A DNA stretch of 64,000 bases from Leptasterias polaris. Lineage: Eukaryota; Echinodermata; Asteroidea; Forcipulatida; Asteriidae. The DNA lies in NCBI GenBank assembly GCA_037783415.1, contig JAZGTN010000087.1, positions 1,302,001 to 1,366,000 on the forward strand, read 5' to 3'. This document shows positions 1-27,564 of the stretch, piece after piece. The notes beneath the pieces are model-generated. The model saw only the letters and a list, made by a program, of their open reading frames with translations. It ran no database searches and was not told the DNA's origin. Made by a program: the position numbers and the translations under genes. The first letter of the stretch is position 1. Each line of letters begins with the position of its first letter.

Positions 1-344
1 TTTACTGGATCAGAATATTTTTTACAAGACCAGAATTGAAATGAGAAAAACAAATGACTACACATTTGAACTGTTTTAATTTGAATGAGCACTAAGAGAA
101 GAGTTATCTCATTTGTATTATTGGTAAGAATTCTTCATTACTCAACAGAACTGAAATAGATTTATCAGATTGAATGTCAACATTTGAACAAAAACACGAG
201 ACCGCCGGACTTTTTCAGTCATGAGTTTACTGGGCCGATGCTGTAATCACTAGCCTTGGGTCTGCAGTCCAGTCAAGATTTTGAACCCTGATTAAAATAT
301 CAACTATCTCAAATTCATTATATCATATAATTAGAGATCAATAA
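1..344. other. Unannotated AT-rich intronic sequence
   Basis: I see no coding exon, RNA or clear repeat here. It is presumably part of the FCHSD2 intron that precedes the exon at 1,299, because the amino-terminal half of that gene must lie to the left of the window. Confidence 0.5.
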
Positions 345-747
345 GTGTTTGTGTTGCTGTTAGAGTGTATGGCTGCAGTGTTTGTGTTGCTGTTAGAGTG
401 TATGGCTGCAGTGTTTGTGTTGCTGTTAGAGCGTATGGCTGCAGTGTTTGTGTTGCTGTTAGAGTGTATGGCTGCAGTGTTTGTGTTGCTGTTAGAGTGT
501 ATGGCTGCAGTGTTTGTGTTGCTGTTAGAGTGTATGGCTGCAGTGTTTGTGTTGCTGTTAGAGTGTATGGCTGCAGTGTTTGTGTTGCTGTTAGAGTGTA
601 TGGCTGCAGTGTTTGTGTTGCTGTTAGAGTGTATGGCTGCAGTGTTTGTGTTGCTGTTAGAGTGTATGGCTGCAGTGTTTGTGTTGCTGTTAGAGTGTAT
701 GGCTGCAGTGTTTGTGTTGCTGTTAGAGTGTATGGCTGCAGTGTTTG
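345..747. repeat. 33-bp minisatellite, about 12 copies
   Basis: About twelve head-to-tail copies of a 33-bp unit (beginning GTGTTTGTGTTGCTGTTAGA). Almost all copies are identical; one near 431 carries GCGTATGG instead of GTGTATGG. Because 33 is a multiple of three and the unit lacks stops in several frames, it yields three long spurious reading frames, two on plus and one on minus. It lies in a FCHSD2 intron and is not considered coding. Confidence 0.97.
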
Positions 748-787
748 GCTGAACAGCAACAATGTCAAGGAAGTAGTTTTTAGGTGG

Positions 788-1169
788 TTAAAGGCAGTGT
801 ATCCTTTTAGTAATTACTCTACAAGTTAATGACCATAAAAACTCACTTGGCAAGGAGAGCTGTTGATGGTATACAAAAATATTGTGAAAAACGACTCCCT
901 TTGAAGTTATATAGTTTGAGAGAAAGAGGTAATTTTCCATCCCAAAAACTGGAATCTAAGATAGGCTTCAGACTTGAAGCCTTTCTCAGGCATCCGGAAG
1001 CACACAATATCATGCAGCAAGGGTGTTTTTTCTTTCATTATTTTCTTCCAACTTCGATGACCAATTCAGCCCAAATTTTCACAGGTTTTTTTATTTTATG
1101 TATTTGTTGGAATACACCAAGTGTGGATACTTGTCTTTGACAATTACAAAAAGTATGCCCTGCCTTTAA
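788..1169 (+). mobile_element. TTAA-flanked MITE, copy 1
   Basis: The element begins TTAAAGGCAGTG and ends with GCCTTTAA, so it has inverted ends flanked by TTAA. Its interior closely matches the copy at 46,962-47,334; shared blocks include AACGACTCCCT, GAGAAAGAGGTAATTT, GGGTGTTTTTTCTTTCAT and the TCTTTGACAATTAC block before the right end. A TTAA target is known for piggyBac and Kolobok transposons, so a non-autonomous member of one of these is inferred. The 103-codon ORF inside (829-1,140) is not considered a gene. Confidence 0.85.
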
Positions 1170-1298
1170 AGATGATCCAATCAAATAGTACACTGTCTTT
1201 TAATCTTTCTATTCAGAGAAACACTAAACAAATGCATCTCTCTCATTTAATGTGGTTGAATATAAAACAAATTCACACTATTTGAATTCCTGAATCAG

Positions 1299-16507
<15,209 letters not shown>

Positions 16508-19502
16508 GAATCAGCTCTAGATAACATGGACAGGTGATGGCGCTGTATAACAGAGTGTACTTAAATATCTACAGCTTCAAGATAGTCCACAGACTGGCTG
16601 TGATATCCAGTCCATTATAGCATTGTCTGATACAGCTAGATAATGACTTCAACGAGATCTCCAGTGCACAGTATGCCTTCAATAGGATATCTTGACAAGG
16701 CATACTGTGGCTTAATGGTGGAATACCTTCTGGTCATATGAAGTTTTTTTCATCAACTTGGAAAGTTGTTTTTTCTAAATCATGTCAGACAATAATAATG
16801 CTGGATTAAATGTTCAACTTAAGTTATTTTCATTGTATATTAAGCATTGTATAATGTGTTGCTGGTCAATATAAAGCAGTGTTTTCATCAACCCTAACAG
16901 AACCAAATCTCGCCAAATCCTATGCAGGAAGTTGTCTGACTTTGCTGATATGGTACTGCAATAGGCCAGGCATACCATGCTGATGTAAATCCAAACATTT
17001 GGGTGTTGAGTTATCGCAGAGTGGAGTATGTTGGGGTATATAAGAGAGACTCTAGTCATAGACATTAGGGTTGTAATAGATTTGCTAAACGCAGAATTAA
17101 GTTACTAGACTACAATATGAATTGGTATATTTATGACGATGTTAGTTATGATAAAACACAGACCTGCATGTCACATCAGGCATGTACAATTTGACTACCA
17201 TGTGTGGATGATCAATTGAGTTGTGCACCACTTAGTATTACATTATGGTCAGTAAAGGGCTTGGAGGTGGGGTGGTGTAATTCACTTTGACAACAAATCA
17301 GTTGACAACTATTGTATGAACATACATTTACATTTTGTATACAATAATCAAATATAGTTCTCTTTTTGAAGGAAGGGGGGGGGGGGGGTGATATTGATGG
17401 GATAGCCAGATCCAGGAATTGATTGAGAGATGATATAACTGCAGTGCAGAGCTGAGATGTTGGCACATAGATTATGTTTCTTTCTTGTGTTGAGGTAATC
17501 ACCATAATGTTAGATTCAAAGCTTGTCGATGATTTTAACAGGAAAATAGCCCAAGCAAGATTGATCATGTGATGAGGTTAGGTAAGCAGGGTCAATAACA
17601 AGGTTTATAACTAAAGCTTTCAGTCCAAAGTCCGATAATAAATACGTAGTACCAACCTGAATGACGGGTTGAACATTTAAAAAAATTTGCTTTGAAAGGA
17701 AATGTTCATTTTGATGACTAGTTTTGTTGGTTTGTTGAAAGGAAACCTGTAAGAAATGTTTTTAATTTGAATTTCATTGGTTTTTGTATGAAACGTTTCA
17801 AAACATTTTAAGGTATTAAAATACAAACACTATTAGAGAAGGCATCTATATTGGTGAACAAAAAATATTTGTCCAAAACATGTGTAAGATATTCTTTCAT
17901 TTGTGTTCTCCCTTTCCCCCCTTTTTTTAGCAAAACAATTACCAAAGTTGTTTTTATTTTTTTAAACTTAATTTGGGAAGTTATTTTTCTGTAGTTGATT
18001 CAACTAATTGGGAGTATTATTTGAGCTAAACCTTAGGGTTTTCAGGGTTTTGTTGTTTCATGTCACAGGGTTTTAAAAACATGTCTTAGCTTGGGTTTGT
18101 ATAAAAGAAACTTTGCATTATAAATCTAGAAATGTGTAAAACTATTCCTAAAACCTGTAAGACCTTTATCGATAATTAAGTTTTTCTCTGTGTTGATATC
18201 CTCAAGCCCCGCACAACAAAGTTGATCAGAAAAGGAACAAATGACATGTGAACCATGGGGTTGATTTATCTTGGCATGGCGCTGAAGAAAGATTGATGCA
18301 TCATACAAAGGTATATCCTTAATGTGGATGATTGTGGAAGACTTGCTTAAGTCCTTCTTGTAAATTATCTCTCTCTCTAATAAGTGACAATCTGAAGGGC
18401 CTCCCAGAACAGAGTACTTCTTTGAAGCTTTAAACCTGGGGGTCATAGATAATCATTCTGAATCTCCCATCTAGATACATCAATTTCAAAATCACCTTTC
18501 ATCAATTAATGTTTGGAAAGGCTTGTAATGCCGTATTTGAAAGGGATCTAATAACCATGCAGAGAATATTCAACAAACTATTTTTTATATTGTTGTAAAT
18601 AGTAAAGGTAAGTTTATATGTAAGGAACTGTAACAGGGTTTGTTTGAGACAATTGCATGCAGAGGAAATAGAAGCATGATGAGTAGCTTCGGATGGCCTA
18701 GAAAAGAATGAGGTCGTTTAAAAATGGTGGGAAGACTTTTGACCCATAGGTACCCATAGGTGACTTATAAGATTAGGGTATGCCAAACAGGGAGAAATTA
18801 AGTTGTAGTATAAAGAATAGAATTTTGGTAAATACATTGCAGAATTGTTGCATTGTCGTTTGATGGACAGGAATAAAGATAGTGTGAAGTGAAGGGTGCC
18901 TCTAGACTTCATAATAATTCTTAGTAATACCAGTAAACAATGGACAATTTCAGTAAAAGTCATTGATATAATTGCTTTCAATTGATTGCTTTCTCTTACG
19001 TTTATGTTTCATTTTGGGGCAGTAGGGTGGGCATTTACACTAATTAATAGTATGTTTTTGTCAGTACTGAATTGGTAGAAACATCACAAAAGGGGGTTTA
19101 TAGACAAAGTTATAATGATTAAACCTATGAAAGGAAGTTTACTGAAAGCTAATGATATTGTATCTGTATTTTGCTGTGAAACTAAGCAAAGGATTTTTGA
19201 TGTTTTGGTTGATGGATAAGTAACAACCTTCTGTATAATTTGCATGAGTTAGTGTTGTTTTGATTTCATTAAGTTGTCCCTTTCAGTTACTGTTTTTCAT
19301 TTTGATAAATAAATAATTTTTCTCAAATCAGAACAATACTTTTCATATAGTTATTTCAACCAAAATAATTGTAAAGGGTGCTCGCTATCAAATTTGTAAA
19401 ATTCTTCAAGAAACAGTCATCATGTTCTTCTTAAACCCAAATCAACTTAAAATCCAAAGCAACACCAAACTCAGGCTTGAAGGCCAAATTGTTTGACAGT
19501 GC

Positions 19503-19538
19503 ACTCTCATTATACCACTGCAGTGGTATAATGAGAGT
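19503..19538. repeat. Perfect 36-bp palindrome without spacer
   Basis: ACTCTCATTATACCACTG is followed immediately by its exact reverse complement. It could extrude a cruciform or be the fused ends of two inverted elements. Confidence 0.95.
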
Positions 19539-19856
19539 TGGGATTCAATAGTTTATTCATTGTTGACAAGCAACATAGTGGACATGATGCTGTGTGGTCA
19601 AAGTGTATTACAGATTTACACCATGTTGTACACTATTACTAGTAGTTTGACTTGTTTGTTTGGATGATCTTCCCACCAAGGGAACTCGGCAAACTCCCAC
19701 AATGGGATATAAACACCAAGCTGGCAACAGCCAATCTCTCTCATACAAACATTGGTTGAACATCTATGATTATGAATTGCACAAATCAAGAAATTGTGAT
19801 TCAGTAACTAGCTGACAATACTTATATTCTAGTCATTGTGAAATCAGTTGTTGACT

Positions 19857-19915
19857 TGGTAGGATTCAAACCCACAACCTTGTGATTGCAAGTCCTGCAG
19901 TCTAACCACGGTGAT
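19857..19915 (-). repeat. tRNA-like SINE fragment
   Basis: The minus strand reads GTGGTTAGACTGCAGGACTT followed by GTGGGTTTGAATCC, resembling a tRNA A/B box pair with a GCA-type anticodon region. It is short and degenerate, with no stable acceptor stem visible. Confidence 0.5.
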
Positions 19916-21566
19916 TGGTATATAACTCAGAAATTACAATTGAGTGTGGAACACATATCACATTAAATGCTAGTTTATAAGAAATAATAAACAAGAAATC
20001 AATATTAAATTTGCAGTAGTTTGAAGCTAAGGAAGTCCTCTCTTTAAAAGTGATTGAAATGAAAAATCTTGGGATGCTTTGCAGTGATATCCTGACAAGC
20101 CTATGTGGTTGTTTCCAGTGGCATAGTAATAATTGATGTCCATCTATGGATGTCAAAGCATTTGTTAGATAGTAAAACATTGACTAAGTATGTATTGCTT
20201 TTTGTTTTACAAATAGTTTACTGACATGAACATAACGATTACATTTTGTTGTACAAAAGGTTGGCTCTCATATAAGTTCTGATTGTGAACTATTACAAAA
20301 TAATATAAACTCTCTGTGATAAACCAATAACAATATTTTGGACTAATTGTTTCATTAAAAGTTGACATTCTTGGAATTGAACAAATACAGACTCACAATC
20401 CTGTTAGAAATATTCCCACTACTGCATGATGTTTAATTAATGATCTTGATAGCATATTGATAGCATATTCTATTCTGTACATAAACCAATTCCCAAAATT
20501 ATAAAGATGACAAATATCTAATTATAAATATATTGTACATACAAAAAGTAAAAGTATATTAAACGCCTATAAATTTACTTTCAAGCTATCGTTTAATTGT
20601 TTGTTTTTGAAATGTGATCAAACTGTGATTACATTTAACTGACTTCCTATTAAGCATACATACTGTAGAAGGAGAGAAATGCTATCTTTTAATAAACTAT
20701 TTTTCTGTGCCAAATTGGAAATGGTATGTTTCTTATTGTGTAACTTCAAGAATTAAACAACCTGAAGACCAAAGCTTGCACAACATGGACTTGTATTCAA
20801 CCCAAGTATGGAATCCCAGGCTTATAGTTTTTGGGTAGATAACCAAAAAGCTTCGCAAATTTATCTTCTGGTTTTCAATGGATCCAAACCACTGCTGATA
20901 ATGATATAGGTTTTGATTTCAAAGCCAAATTGTTTGGGAATTAAACAAATCCAAAAATTAGTTAGTGGCCTGACGTTTCGACCCTAGCAGAGTCTTTCTT
21001 GAAGGCTAAATGACAACACAACACACTTACAAGCAGACAAGAGTTGCAAGAGTAGTCAAGTGGAAATACATGAATAGAGAGAGTGGAGGGAGAAAAAACA
21101 AATCATTACACAATTTGTAGTCTGTAATTCCAATGAGGTAACTATAAATAATAAACTTGCAGGTACAGATATTTATACAAGGTTGTACCCGCAAGTTTAA
21201 TATGTATAGTTACCTTATCATCCACACAGTGCAAAGCTTCAAACATGACTTATCATCCCCATGCTTGGGTTGGGTATTGATTCATCTAAGCTGCAGGATT
21301 TTTTTCTGCGGCTCTAAGCCTCGCTTTCCAAACTTGGTTTCAGAACTGTGCCAAGTAAGCAGCTTAACTTGAACAACCAGGTAGTAATGTGCTTACATGT
21401 ATATAACCCATGGAACTATGTGCTTTACAGGGCACTGTAAGCACATAATTCAGAGATAAGCAGAGCCATGATGCTCCTGAGGAAGAGAGCTTTTCTCAGT
21501 GCTTTTGTGGGGCACTGTATCCATACACCTCAACCAAGAACCTGAATATTCATTGACTTGGCCACA

Positions 21567-21728
21567 ATAGACCGTATGCACATGACATCATTTGAGTAGG
21601 TGACCCTTGCCTAGAGGTCAAGAGAAGGTTGCTCATTGGCCCATCATGTGATATGCGCATACATAGATGTGCGCTTTCTATTGTCTCATTGTTTTTAAGA
21701 TGGTGACGTCAATGCATAAGGTCCATTT
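21567..21728 (+). repeat. Dispersed repeat, copy 1 (second copy near 33.5 kb)
   Basis: Shared ordered blocks with 33,457-33,640 include GCACATGACATCATTTGAGTAG (as GCATATGACGTCACTGGAGTAG in the other), TTGCTCATTGGC, AAGATGG and TGACGTCAATGC. TGACGTCA-like sites lie near both ends, which are roughly inverted, suggesting a MITE. Confidence 0.7.
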
Positions 21729-23563
21729 ACAAGTCCACATTTTACCAGTCTTGGTCATGTGGGTGGATTGAGTAACTGTGTGACATACAAAGTAAAAAGC
21801 ACAATGATATGCATTGTTTCCACTCGTAGTCATTATAAGTAATATTAAGTTAAAATAAGAGTTTCAATACACCAGTACATGTACACCATTTACATAGTAT
21901 CATTTCCTACAACTTTCTGCTGAGGAGCATTAAATGAATAGCCTTCAGGCCAAACTGCATGTATTGTTGCACGCCATGGCAACCAAAAAGTGTTGAATAT
22001 ATGTTTAGGCGGTATCTGGAGTCTGGAAATGTTCAGATATTTTGGCTACAGAGTGCTACCAAGAGTATGCTATAGAGAGGTCAATTTCAAAGGTAGTAGA
22101 CTTGCAGTTTACCAAAGTCTGCAGAAATACAAGTTACATGATGAAAAAAGTATTCTGAAGCTCGCAAATAACCATACTATCTTCACATATACACCAACAA
22201 TCAAACTTATTTTGCTTGATCTAAAGGTTAACTAGATCTTATGCAAACGCTGTATATAGTTTGCAAATAACTTTTTCTCATGATGAAATGTAAAAATGGC
22301 TTCATGTGTTGTGAATCACATGTATTAGTGTGGTGGGCCTGTAAAAACATCCAAACAATGAAATGATACTACTGTAAGTGCTGATTTTTGCTAGTACACT
22401 AAATAAAGCAGAGCCTTATCATTTGGCTTAGCCCTGTTCCTGAAAATTAAGGATCACAAACCCTTTGTCAGGTAAATGTACATTTGCAGGAGTGTTATCA
22501 TGTGAGGCTAGCTGGGACTGAACCATAGCAACAGACTGTTGGGAGGCTACTGAAGGCGCTGCTAGGGGAATGGTTATTGCTTAGGATGGGCTGGGCACAG
22601 GAACTGGTGGTAGGTGAGGGTAGATGAGTGTGACAGGGAGGCCACAGTCACATTGGGTTTATTGGAACAGGCCTGGAGGATAAGGGATCCTCAGTAAGGC
22701 ATAGCCAGCTACCATCAATTGGTACCCCAAAAAAAACCCAAAAATGTCCATTCCATCATTCCATCATGCCAACGTGCCATCGCATCCAGTGCATTTGCAT
22801 TATGCCGCCGTGTTGTGCCATCATCCGTCAATATAGCTTGCACTTGATCGACAACATGGGTACAATGTGTTATCAACTGACAGTAAATGTTACTCACAAA
22901 AGATCGTGTTATGATAAAGTATATTTTGAGAAATTACTGGCCTTTATTTGAAACCGGGCTGTGTGAAAGATTGGGCAATCCGAGCAAGCAGCTTTGCCAT
23001 ACTGACTGTTTAAAACTGCAGCTTGGCTGACGCTAATGAAATTCACTGTTCTTTCTCATTCTGATAGGCTACTTACTTCTATCATTACAATCAGGACATT
23101 TCCTTAAACCCAAACTCAATGCTTAAAGGGTTGCTGCAGTGAATACAAATTAAACAGGCAATTTTGCTGTCATTTATTTCTCAAGTATGTTAAAAACATC
23201 AATAAAATTTGTGTTATTATTTCTGACTTATCTAGCGTAAGAAATAAGCTCATTAATAGTGCCTCCCCTTTTTGCGGATTGTTACCGCCCCCCCTACCAT
23301 CGCGACAGTCGTGAAGTCATGTCGGGAATAAGAATAATATCATCAGCGAAAATAGTCTGATCCCTAACTACACGTCTTGGTACCAGGCCACTCGCATGCA
23401 TCATGTGCAACAGCTATACACGACCAATCGCCCCGAGCAGCGGTTTGCTAAACGTATCGTAAAGGATCAACAAAGTTTTTTCACGCGTCGTCATCAAACT
23501 CCAACCATAACATGGCTGGTCACAAAGACTCTCCTGGTTCTTTTTCGTTGGAGGATTCTTTGC

Positions 23564-23733
23564 ATTCTAGAAGAGTACAATACAGACTCTGGGAGTGACA
23601 GTTCCTTGGACGGGGAAAGGGAGCGACTCGGTGCATGTCCGTACATGTATGAGCCCGAAGGGGAATCAGACAGCGATGATTCTGGATCTGGCTTCGACAA
23701 CAGTGAACGTGAGGATCGAGTTGGAAACGACTG
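23564..23733 (+). pseudogene. P2X7-cytoplasmic-domain-like fragment, amino-terminal part
   Basis: The frame encodes an acidic Ser/Asp-rich segment with PYMYEPEGESDSDDSG and EDRVGNDW. This pattern precedes the zinc-binding CxCGxC stretch in the P2X7 C-terminal-like domain, which is found as many multi-copy genes in marine invertebrates. The frame stops right after the Trp codon, but the sequence there is CTG|GTAGG, a usable splice donor that would split the Trp codon, so this may be an exon and not simply a truncated copy. No following zinc exon is seen nearby; a matching downstream part of the domain appears only at 29.4 kb. Confidence 0.5.
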
Positions 23734-24189
23734 GTAGGCCTATTTATTCTCTAACGTTTGAGGAAGAAAAGCTCATGCAATTAGCTCATCCAAAGCTGGT
23801 GAACAATCCGTGGTGATCACAGTCGAAGCACCACTCTCTGAAGTGTGCGCTGCATAATGTGGAGTGGTTTGATGGCCCTGGCCATTTTGACCTCGTCATT
23901 TATACTTTACTTGTCCAAACTTGTCCACTAATGTTTGCCGTAACATCTCTAACAAAGCCAGCCAATGATCTCCGCAGAAAAGCATCCTACCAAAAGAATC
24001 AGTCTGGCTTTAACTTCCACTCCTGGCAGTTCAAGAGGCCTCAAATGGACAGTGGGAATTTCCATAGCACCAAGGCCCCCTCTCAAAAGGCCAGGGGTTC
24101 CTTTCGGAGAGCCCAGGACAGAGGGTTTTCCTCTCTCCCTAGGATGTGAAACAAAGATTTTTGTGAAGCAGTCTTACAAGACTTTGGAG

Positions 24190-24440
24190 GCATCATGTTT
24201 TTATTTATGATAGAAAAATACCAAGAGAGGGTGCTGTTTCGCAAAGCATGATTAATAGGAAGGGAGGTATCATATGTAGCTAGAAGATTTAAACAAGCTT
24301 TAGAGAAGCTTAACACCAGTGGGCTGGTTGTTGGTAAGCTAGTGTCAGACAGACAAAGACAACTTGCTAAATAAGAGCCAGAGAAAACAGACATCAACCA
24401 CATGTTTGATGAGTGGCACAACGCCAAAGGTATGCTTGAA
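24190..24440 (+). pseudogene. DDE-transposase-like fragment
   Basis: Between in-frame stops the frame reads GREVSYVARRFKQAL, then GKLVSDRQRQLAK, then MFDEWHNAKG. The SDR...FDxWHxAKG spacing is one I associate with a multi-copy transposase family of cnidarian and echinoderm genomes, where the Asp of FDxWH belongs to the catalytic core. Two in-frame stops (after LFRKA and after QLAK) show it is broken. The assignment is from motif recall only. Confidence 0.4.
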
Positions 24441-24477
24441 CAATTCATTGATTGACATCAATTATTGTTGGCACTTC

Positions 24478-24644
24478 AAGGCACTGGCATCTTTGTGCTC
24501 CAAGATCTTCCCCAAGCTGATGCTATAAAGAAATGATCCCTCCATAACATCGTGAAACTTGCCTTTGATGAGGGTCAGAGGGTTGCCTTCCGTAATGGTA
24601 AACTATACATTGATGGCAAGGAGTATCGTACTCCTCCCTCCTAA
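24478..24644 (+). pseudogene. Non-LTR retrotransposon ORF1 C-terminal fragment
   Basis: The frame encodes GTGIFVLQDLPQADAIKK, a stop, then KLAFDEGQRVAFRNGKLYID and GKEY before the final TAA. This matches the C-terminal domain pattern of L2/CR1-type ORF1 proteins (a deduced fold for nucleic-acid binding ending in a DGKxY strand). One TGA interrupts it. An endonuclease start follows 290 bp downstream, the order expected in such elements. Confidence 0.6.
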
Positions 24645-24933
24645 CATTTCCTTGGTATGTTTCTCTATTTTGGTTTGTTTTATCAGTGTTTACCCGAGCC
24701 TTTAATTTTGTTACCAAATATACTGTTGATTCCCGGTGCTGTCTGATAGCCAAGAGGTCTTTTTTACTTCACATGAAGTGCTCTCTATCTGTGTTGTTTA
24801 TTTATTGTATTTGTGTCAGTCCTTGTGAATTGTTTAGTATTTCGTAATTTTATGTATTGTGTTCTCCTTACTTGTAAATTATACTCTTTTTGTGCATGCC
24901 TTTATTCTTGCATACAATTAACAACAAGTTTTT

Positions 24934-25266
24934 ATGATTTTTGATGTAGATATTGATGATGATATTTCATTTAATTTATCGGATAACACTCATTATTATT
25001 CGATAGATCAATTTCCTAGGCCGACTGGTGATAATAGCTCCATTTCCTTACTTCACGTTAATATTAGAAGTTTCCATAAAAACATAGACAAACTCAAATT
25101 TCTTTTAAACCTAATCAACTATAAATTTTCTTTTATTGCACTCTCTGAAACTTGGCTCAAATCAGTTCCCCACAGTTACTTTTGTTTTGCCTGGGTATGA
25201 GCAAACAGACAAGGCACAAACGCTGGAGGAGTTGCCCTCTATATCTCTAGTGAACTGAATGTTACT
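24934..25266 (+). pseudogene. Non-LTR retrotransposon endonuclease fragment
   Basis: The frame begins a typical APE-type endonuclease: SLLHVNIRSFHKNIDKL (catalytic Asn motif region) and FIALSETWL (catalytic Glu motif). After PHSYFCFAWV the frame is lost; the expected continuation (GGVALYISSELNV) is present in another frame at about 25,220-25,260, so there is a frameshift near 25,180-25,220. Homology ends at about 25,266 and no reverse transcriptase follows. The type is L2/CR1-like by inference. Confidence 0.75.
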
Positions 25267-25499
25267 GTATATGCACACGGTATGCAAATCTACCTATGAC
25301 CTATGCAAATAAAGTATGCATGGGCGATTTCTGTGTGAGTTTAATAGTATTAGGCAGGGACTGTACTGGCAGACACTTACAAGATTTTGGTGAGACAGCA
25401 TTCACCTTGCTATTGCTTAGCGTGGAATGCACAGCTCAGCTTAACTATCTATAGCTGTAATTGTTATGCCTGTTGGAAAACTGTAAGTTGCATTTTATT

Positions 25500-25806
25500 T
25501 TATGTATTATTGGAGAATTTTTCGACAACAAAGAAACATGGCAAATGTACACCGATCAACTTGGTGAATGTGTCACGGCGAACAATATCACTGACGCAAC
25601 ACGCAAATGGGCCATACTGAACTCCGTCGTTGGTTCACAAAAATATAAGCTGATCAGCGATCTTCTTGCCCCAAAGAAACCCAATGAGGCTACATACTAA
25701 GAGCTAGTAGATCGATTAAGCCATTTAGTAGCTTGGTACCAGTCCCAGATGGAAGTAAGATACATGGTAGAAACATTTGTAATTCTGTTGAAACGCGCAA
25801 GTGGAG
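25500..25806 (+). pseudogene. Ty3/Gypsy-type gag fragment
   Basis: The frame contains FFDNKETWQMYTDQLGECV, then RKWAILNSVVGSQKYKLISD and LLAPKKPNEATY. This is the capsid-like pattern of Gypsy gag proteins of the kind fused to K02A2.6-like polyproteins. A TAA stop follows EATY at 25,698 and the remaining sequence degrades (ELVDRLSHLV). No zinc knuckle, protease or LTR is visible nearby. Confidence 0.65.
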
Positions 25807-27564
25807 TATCAGACTAAGTTAAACCATAGAGAAAGGACCACAGAAGGAGTTTGAACTTCCCGGGCTATAAAATTTAAGCCAATTACTGTTATCAGACACC
25901 CCTGGTATGCCCATTGCCAAAGCACTACGACCGCACGCTGGGATACGACCGCAAGCCTCCTTTGACGAGATACATTCGTCGCTGACATTTTAGCTGGTAA
26001 TCGGTAACCTCCTATGCGTTGTACGGTAAAAAAATCAACACTGACGTCAGTTTACTGCAGCGATTTCCCACTCTCTGGAGAGAACAAATGTGAACAAGCG
26101 AAGCTTTAACGCATGCGCAGTGTTTATTGGTGACTCATACATGTGAAGTACCGATGTGCAGTTTCTGTATATTCGAAGTAGTATATTTCAACGTTTGTTC
26201 AGCGAAAATCGGCCAAGTTTTCAGTAAGTAATGGTCCATTTATGAAAAAAATCATTCCTAGGGGATAGGTTATTAATGATATTTTCATGAAAATGCATGA
26301 CCCTGCATGCTAACGAAATACATGTAGTGCATGTTCATTGTCATGAAATGGGCTTTCTTGTGATGTATGCCTTCACGTTCCCCAGTGTTACCCAACTGCA
26401 AACAAAGACTTGAAAACCAAGAATATTTTACAATTTTTTTGGGTAAACAAGGCACAAATCGGCATGACCATTCCTGCTATATACAAGGCAACTTTGAAAT
26501 GATTTTGTCCATGTCGAAAACAGTATAGTTTGTTGCCATTTCCAAGAGGTATATTAATGGAAATTTGAATTCAAATTATAAAAATGTTATTGTAAGGTTA
26601 ACTTAAAGGACAATCTAGATGGTCTGATGGTTGGTTGGAAGCTTACATCTGTCCATGTATATAGATAAAGACAATTCAATAGCTTTTTGTTAAAAACAGT
26701 TAATACAAAAAATATTTATTTTAAGGAAAAAGGGTTGGTGACAGGCCTATGTAATGTTACTGTTAGTATTTCGTTTCTATTTTAAAAGGGTTCTTTTTGG
26801 AGGCAATATTCAGGACAGGCACAGTGTCATTGACTTCAGTGATTATTTTAATTTGAATTGATGAACAAAAAGTTATGTTTAATTTGATCACTTGATGGAT
26901 TACAAAATAACAATTTTGATACACATGTACTGTTGTGAAACGCTCAATTTCAAAGTCTTGCGATAATTTTGTTTGATCAATCAACAATCATTCAATAACG
27001 TGTTGTACCTTTTCTTAATCTGAAGAATTAAATCTAGTCGTTCTGAGCCAGCACTAGCAGTGTGTTAATAATTTTTAGCGAATTCTATGGTATGATATCA
27101 TTTTGGTAAAAGCATGGCGCTAGTAAAACCATAGAGAAAGGGTAAAACAATCAAGAAATAAATAGACTGCATTGAAAGAATAATTTTACTTATTGATCGA
27201 TTTATTTAATAATTACATTTAATTATTAGGCCTGTGGTTTTTATTGCAATTTGTTATCAAACTAATTCTCAAACTTTTTTTTTTCACAGATTGACAGCAG
27301 CTTTTTATCAAGTGGTTCATTGGTTGTCTTTCTGGTTTATGTACATAGTTCATTGGTGAAGTTAAGGTACTCCATATTCGGTGTCTTGAAAATGTTCCCG
27401 TTTGTGATGTGCACGTTAGTTTTCTTTGTATTTGGAAATTTGTGGCATTTTGTATTTTTGCATCTGAACTAAATACTGGTTGTAATATTGGTGGTTAAGT
27501 TGTTGATCGGTATTGTTGTATCGAGGCTCTTCTTCGACTTGAATTTATCAGATCGTCTCTTCTT

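Larger units (their letters stand above)
16508..23380. other. Gene-poor stretch downstream of FCHSD2
   Basis: The first part is likely the FCHSD2 3' UTR (an AATAAA lies at about 17,638 and others near 19,310), but the end cannot be fixed. Reading frames of up to 118 codons occur on the minus strand (17,212-17,568 and 18,126-18,446); they show no motif I recognise. Small repeats in this stretch are listed separately. Confidence 0.6.

Noticed and set aside
331..829. Long repetitive ORFs on both strands
   Set aside because: They are produced by the 33-bp minisatellite, whose unit has no stop in these frames.
829..1140. 103-codon ORF
   Set aside because: It is within a TTAA MITE that has other copies with disrupted frames.
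17212..18446. Minus-strand ORFs of 118 and 106 codons
   Set aside because: Compositionally like intergenic AT-rich DNA, a proline run arises from a poly-G tract, and no domain is visible.
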